A DNA stretch of 8,761 nt from Clostridiales bacterium DTU092 (GTDB taxonomy: Bacteria > Bacillota > Clostridia > Caldicoprobacterales > Caldicoprobacteraceae). The translations under genes and the position numbers were made by a program. A model generated the notes under the pieces. The model had not been told where the DNA came from, made no database searches, and saw only the letters and a list, made by a program, of their open reading frames with translations. The stretch covers positions 1-8,761 of the forward strand of contig LFTM01000250.1 in the NCBI GenBank assembly GCA_001513505.1. The letters run 5' to 3'. Numbering within the stretch: position 1 is the stretch's first letter; every line of letters begins with the position of its first letter. Below are positions 6,068-8,761 of the stretch, in pieces.

Positions 6068-6463
6068 ATGAAAGACTATGAAATAAAATATCTGAAGAAA
6101 AAGCTGCTGAATGAACAGCAAAAGGTGGAATCGCAGTTAACACAGGCAAAAAAGAATAATTTTGGTATCGGTGAATCCATAGGCAGCAGTACAGGGGAGC
6201 TGTCTACGTATGATAACCACCCGGCTGATTTGGGGACCGAAACATTTGAACAGGAAAAATATATGACCATCCGCAATCACCAGTTAGAATATCTGGGAGA
6301 TATTCGGGATGCTCTTCAGAGGATCGATAGAGGAACATATGGGATATGTGCATACTGTGGGATTGATATTGGTTTTGAACGGCTGGATTCGTATCCAACA
6401 GCAAAACTATGCATAGGTTGTCAGAAGAGGGAGGACGGAGAAGAGATTAATAAGAATTTATAA
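6068..6463 (+). CDS. TraR/DksA-type C4 zinc-finger protein (YteA/YlyA family)
   Basis: 131 residues. The N-terminal half is a charged helical region (about 1-30, KYLKKKLLNEQQKVESQL). It is followed by the YteA-type signature ELSTYDNHPADLGTE (about 44-58) and, near the C-terminus, a four-cysteine zinc finger: CAYC (Cys94, Cys97) and CIGC (Cys115, Cys118). DksA/TraR proteins enter the RNA polymerase secondary channel and alter initiation; B. subtilis YlyA, in the same place just upstream of lspA, belongs to this group. All four cysteines are present. ATG at 6068 is chosen because GGAGG (6056-6060) lies seven bases upstream; the in-frame ATG at 6062 is only one base away from it. A 57-base gap separates it from the DUF5665-type gene. 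I see no convincing terminator after it, so read-through into lspA is possible in addition to lspA's own promoter. Confidence 0.88.
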   Translation: MKDYEIKYLKKKLLNEQQKVESQLTQAKKNNFGIGESIGSSTGELSTYDNHPADLGTETFEQEKYMTIRNHQLEYLGDIRDALQRIDRGTYGICAYCGIDIGFERLDSYPTAKLCIGCQKREDGEEINKNL

Positions 6464-6483
6464 ATGATAGCAGCAATATTTTT

Positions 6484-6512
6484 ATGAAAAGATGCTTCTC
6501 TTATGGTATAAT
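6484..6512 (+). promoter_or_regulatory. probable sigma-A promoter of lspA-ylyB
   Basis: A perfect TATAAT (6507-6512) with an extended -10 TG one base upstream (TGGTATAAT). A weak -35, ATGAAA (6484-6489), lies 17 bases before it. Transcription would begin near 6519, about 38 bases before the lspA ATG. The promoter occupies what would otherwise be the 5' end of an in-frame upstream extension of lspA, so that extension is unlikely to be translated from this transcript. Confidence 0.6.
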
Positions 6513-6556
6513 CAAAACTGATTATACACAGGTTGACAAAGAAAGAGGGGAGCATA

Positions 6557-7017
6557 ATGCTGTGGGTTTTAATTATAGATTTGCCGTTATTCTTGATCAG
6601 GTAACCAAATATTTGGCAAGAGTTTATCTTAAGCCAGTTGGGTCTATACAGCTAATACCAAATGTATTTCATTTTACTTATGTCGAAAATCGGGGGGCTG
6701 CTTTTGGAATACTGCAAAACCAACGATGGTTTTTTATATTGATTACCATTATTGTTGTACTTGCTATAGTTTATTACATGTTTACCCACTACAATGACAG
6801 CCTGCTTTTAAATATTGCCCTTTCGATGATATTGGGAGGTGCAATAGGAAACCTGATCGACAGGATTCGATTTGGATATGTAGTTGACTTGTTTCATTTC
6901 ATTTTAATAGATTATCCGGTATTTAATATTGCTGATTCATTTGTAGTGGTGGGAACCATCCTACTGGCATATTATATTCTGTTTATAACCGGCTCTAAAG
7001 AATGCCAGTTAAACTAG
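6557..7017 (+). CDS. lspA: lipoprotein signal peptidase LspA with a one-base frameshift near codon 8
   Basis: LspA is a four-helix membrane aspartyl protease that cleaves signal peptides from lipid-modified prolipoproteins. The body is complete: LDQVTKYLA, VENRGAAFGIL, GGAIGNLIDRIRFG and FNIADSFVVVG, holding both catalytic aspartates. The natural start is ATG 6557, six bases after AGAGGGG (6544-6550), reading MLWVLII. That frame then runs to a stop at 6602-6604, while LDQVTK and the rest lie in the other frame from about 6577 on. Restoring one base near 6575-6580 gives 153 residues with Asp14, Asn99, Asp102 and Asp127. The first three match B. subtilis numbering exactly (its second catalytic residue is Asp129). 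As written, translation would need GTG 6562, giving MGFNYRFAVILDQ with a shortened first membrane helix. The cause may be a sequencing error or a real mutation. The RluA-family gene follows after nine bases. Confidence 0.88.
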
Positions 7018-7026
7018 GTGCTGCCT

Positions 7027-7959
7027 ATGGAAATGATAAGGATAGAAGTTGAACAAATTGATGAAGGGAAGAGAATAGATGTATTTTTAGCTGATAAATT
7101 ACCTCAGCATTCCCGTTCATATATACAGAAGCTTCTTAAAGATGGCCTTGTATTGGTCAACGGTGAAAAAGTCAAGCCAAATCACCGGGTTAAGGCCGGC
7201 ACTACAATTGACATGAATATACCTCCTCCGAAAAAGATTTCTTTAGAGCCTCAGGCCATTGATTTAGACATTATATATGAAGACGATGATATTGTGGTTG
7301 TAAACAAACCCCAGGGTATGGTAGTGCACCCTGCTCCAGGGAATTACTCCGAAACTCTGGTTAATGCCCTGCTGCACAAATGCAGGCGACTGTCAGGGAT
7401 TGGTGGGGTTATACGGCCAGGAATTGTTCATCGTCTGGATAAGGATACCTCGGGATTACTGGTAGTTGCAAAAAACGATAATGCTCATAAAAACCTTTCT
7501 CAGCAAATTAAGGATAGAACAGTCAAAAGGATATACTGGTGTATAGTTGAAAGGAACATAAAGCATGATATCGGGATTATAAACGCTCCTATCGGGCGTC
7601 ATCCCGTTAACAGAAAAAAGATGGCGGTATTGAATAGTCCTGCTGCCAGAACTGCGATTACACATTTTCGTGTGTTGGAAAGGTTTGGAGAATATACGCT
7701 GGTGGAAGCAAAACTGGAGACCGGGAGAACCCATCAAATCAGAGTGCATATGGCTTATATCGGGAATCCCGTCGTTGGTGATACAACCTATGGTTCCAGA
7801 AAACAGAAGTTCAGATTGGACGGACAGGCTCTTCATGCCAGGAAGCTGGGTTTCCTTCATCCGGTTACGGGACAATATATGGAGTTTGAGGCACCCATTC
7901 CCGGGTATTTTGAAGAACTACTCAAACTACTAAGAAAAAATTTCAAAAATTCTAAATAG
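7027..7959 (+). CDS. ylyB: RluA-family pseudouridine synthase with S4 domain (RluD/YlyB type)
   Basis: 310 residues, a usual length for RluC/RluD-type enzymes that isomerise uridine to pseudouridine in 23S rRNA. An N-terminal S4 RNA-binding domain (about 14-62: GKRIDVFLADKLP, SRSYIQKLLKDGLVLVNGE) precedes the catalytic domain. The domain opens with EDDDIVVVNKPQGMVVHPA and carries the catalytic motif HRLDKDTSGL with Asp138. The later family motif LETGRTHQIRVH (230-241) is also intact. The start ATG 7027 lies six bases after AGGTG (7016-7020), which overlaps the lspA stop; GTG 7018 and ATG 7033 are alternatives. The exact rRNA target cannot be read from sequence; the symbol rests on the lspA-ylyB-pyrR synteny with B. 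subtilis. No clear terminator separates it from the pyr promoter downstream. Confidence 0.93.
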   Translation: MEMIRIEVEQIDEGKRIDVFLADKLPQHSRSYIQKLLKDGLVLVNGEKVKPNHRVKAGTTIDMNIPPPKKISLEPQAIDLDIIYEDDDIVVVNKPQGMVVHPAPGNYSETLVNALLHKCRRLSGIGGVIRPGIVHRLDKDTSGLLVVAKNDNAHKNLSQQIKDRTVKRIYWCIVERNIKHDIGIINAPIGRHPVNRKKMAVLNSPAARTAITHFRVLERFGEYTLVEAKLETGRTHQIRVHMAYIGNPVVGDTTYGSRKQKFRLDGQALHARKLGFLHPVTGQYMEFEAPIPGYFEELLKLLRKNFKNSK

Positions 7960-7962
7960 TTC

Positions 7963-7992
7963 TGGACAGCCCTGTGTTTTTTGTGGTATACT
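7963..7992 (+). promoter_or_regulatory. promoter of the pyr operon
   Basis: TGGACA (7963-7968, five of six matches to the -35) and TATACT (7987-7992) with an 18-base spacer and an extended -10 (TGGTATACT). The predicted start near 7999 places the whole PyrR attenuator in the leader. The -10 region resembles that of lspA (TGGTATAAT). Confidence 0.75.
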
Positions 7993-8002
7993 GTCATGGA
8001 AT

Positions 8003-8044
8003 AAAACCTTTAAATCGATCCAGAGAGGTCGGCAAGGTGTTTTA
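8003..8044 (+). promoter_or_regulatory. PyrR binding site / anti-antiterminator of the first pyr attenuator
   Basis: The loop ATCCAGAGAGGTC followed by GGCAAGG (8018-8037) fits the PyrR RNA-binding consensus ARUCCNGNGAGGYU. It is held by a lower stem of AAAACCTT (8003-8010) with AAGGTGTTT (8034-8042), one base bulged. PyrR with UMP stabilises this hairpin. When it does not form, bases 8034-8044 can pair without a gap with 8085-8095 (two G-U pairs included), which is the antiterminator and removes the left arm of the terminator downstream. High uridine nucleotides should therefore shut off pyrR and the genes behind it. Confidence 0.92.
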
Positions 8045-8085
8045 TAAGTAATTGCTTATTTTGAATTTATGGGAACAGTATGCTT

Positions 8086-8117
8086 AAAACGTCTTACCGG
8101 CCGGTAAGGCGTTTTTT
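8086..8117 (+). terminator. PyrR-controlled attenuator terminator upstream of pyrR
   Basis: A 13-bp stem, 8086-8098 with 8103-8115, containing one G-U pair, a GGCC loop, and a T-run at 8112-8117. The core CTTACCGGCCGGTAAG is a perfect palindrome. Its left arm is shared with the antiterminator (8085-8095), so the two structures exclude each other. Confidence 0.93.
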
Positions 8118-8140
8118 AATTGAGGGGGGTGAACTAAATC

Positions 8141-8677
8141 ATGGTTCAAAAAGCCTTGATTATGGATGAAGCTGCTATGAACAGAGCCATCAGCCGTATA
8201 GCCCACGAGATCATTGAAAGGAATAAGGGAATAGAAGATGTGGTACTGGTCGGCATACAAAGAAGGGGTGTACCTTTGGCTCAGAAATTAGCCAGGAAAA
8301 TACAGCAGTTTGAAGGGAAGGAAGTACCGGTCGGAGTATTGGATATAACCCTATACCGTGACGATTTATCAATGCTGGCAGAACATCCAATAATAAACAG
8401 CACTCATATCCCGTTTTCAGTTAATAATAAAATCGTGGTAATGGTAGATGATGTATTGTATACGGGCAGGACAGCCCGGGCAGCCATGGATGCTTTAATA
8501 GATTTGGGCAGGCCCAGGGCAATACAATTCGCGGTATTAATTGACAGAGGGCATAGGGAACTTCCGATTCGAGCCGATTACGTAGGCAAGAACGTTCCCA
8601 CCTCGAAAAGCGAGATTGTACATGTTCATGTTACCGAAGTCGATGGATATAACAACGTAATAATAGCTGAAGCTTAA
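8141..8677 (+). CDS. pyrR: PyrR, pyr operon attenuation regulator / uracil phosphoribosyltransferase
   Basis: 178 residues, normal for PyrR. This phosphoribosyltransferase-fold protein binds UMP/UTP and pyr mRNA to cause termination, and many members also have weak uracil phosphoribosyltransferase activity. The PRPP-binding loop is intact (VVMVDDVLYTGRTARAA, about 99-115). VGIQRRGVPLA (37-47) and LDITLYRDDL (67-76) are typical of the family, and the C-terminal part (YVGKNVPTSKSEIVHVHV) is complete. A purine-rich GAGGGGGGTGA (8122-8132) provides the ribosome binding site eight bases before the ATG. It lies directly behind one PyrR attenuator and ahead of another, so it regulates its own synthesis as well as downstream pyrimidine genes outside the window. 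Confidence 0.97.
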   Translation: MVQKALIMDEAAMNRAISRIAHEIIERNKGIEDVVLVGIQRRGVPLAQKLARKIQQFEGKEVPVGVLDITLYRDDLSMLAEHPIINSTHIPFSVNNKIVVMVDDVLYTGRTARAAMDALIDLGRPRAIQFAVLIDRGHRELPIRADYVGKNVPTSKSEIVHVHVTEVDGYNNVIIAEA

Positions 8678-8678
8678 A

Positions 8679-8761
8679 TTCCCTTTAATTCAGTCCCGTG
8701 AGGCTGTCAAGGGAGAAAGAAAACGATAATCAAAAGCCTTGATAGCCTTTATCAAGGCTTT
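8679..8761 (+). promoter_or_regulatory. second PyrR attenuator, after pyrR (cut by the window edge)
   Basis: AGTCCCGTGAGGCT (8692-8705) fits the PyrR-binding consensus. A 7-bp lower stem, TTCCCTT (8679-8685) with AAGGGAG (8709-8715), closes the anti-antiterminator. A terminator stem of 12 bp follows (8733-8744 with 8750-8761, AAAGCCTTGATA), reaching the last base of the window, so its T-run is not visible. The antiterminator would be 8701-8712 paired with 8737-8748, twelve pairs with one G-U. It uses the right half of the PyrR loop itself. It should control the next pyr gene, perhaps a uracil permease or pyrB. Confidence 0.9.

Noticed and set aside
6484..6556. In-frame upstream extension of lspA starting at ATG 6484
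   Set aside because: It has no ribosome binding site, overlaps a good extended -10 promoter so it would not be on the mRNA, and adds a polar segment unlike any LspA N-terminus.
7456..7875. 139-codon minus-strand frame inside the pseudouridine synthase gene
   Set aside because: It is antisense to the catalytic domain with its conserved motifs and has no independent support.
7963..7982. Mini-hairpin ACAG-CC-CTGT plus T-run after the pseudouridine synthase gene, as a terminator
   Set aside because: The loop is too small and the stem too short; the same bases are better explained as the pyr promoter -35 and spacer.

Overview
The window is AT-rich, gene-dense and entirely plus-strand. It looks like the chromosome of a low-GC Gram-positive bacterium of the Clostridia type. 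The reasons are strong AGGAGG-type ribosome binding sites, GTG/TTG starts, PyrR-controlled transcription attenuators, and a syntenic run close to the Bacillus subtilis ylmE-sepF-ylmG-(ylmH)-divIVA-(ileS)-ylyA-lspA-ylyB-pyrR segment. No rRNA, tRNA, CRISPR array, transposon or prophage gene was seen.

Region 1 (about 1-2220) is a partner-switching sigma-factor module: a STAS anti-anti-sigma factor (rsbV-like), an RsbW-family anti-sigma factor, a sigma-B-type sigma factor, and, after a 218-base gap, a second RsbW-like ATPase. The first RsbW homologue keeps the sequence around the catalytic Glu but has lost the N-box Asn, both glycine boxes and about a dozen residues of the ATP lid. The second has every ATP-site motif intact. 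A good match to a sigma-B promoter (GTTTAA-N14-GGGTAG) lies between the sigma gene and the intact kinase. This suggests a split circuit in which a non-catalytic anti-sigma factor holds sigma and a separate, sigma-induced kinase resets the STAS switch.

Region 2 (about 2310-5690) is an envelope and division cluster: a membrane-anchored HlyD-like protein with no transporter beside it, YggS/YlmE, SepF, YggT/YlmG and DivIVA, closed by a very strong terminator. The ylmH gene usually found before divIVA is absent.

Region 3 (about 5700-7960) holds a small DUF5665-type membrane protein where B. subtilis has ileS, a TraR/DksA zinc-finger protein, lspA and a RluA-family pseudouridine synthase. The lspA reading frame is broken by one base near codon 8. 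Restoring one base gives a 153-residue protein whose key residues fall at the expected positions.

Region 4 (about 7960-8761) is the start of the pyrimidine operon: a promoter, a complete PyrR attenuator (binding loop, antiterminator, terminator), pyrR, and a second PyrR attenuator that is cut at the last base of its terminator stem by the window edge.
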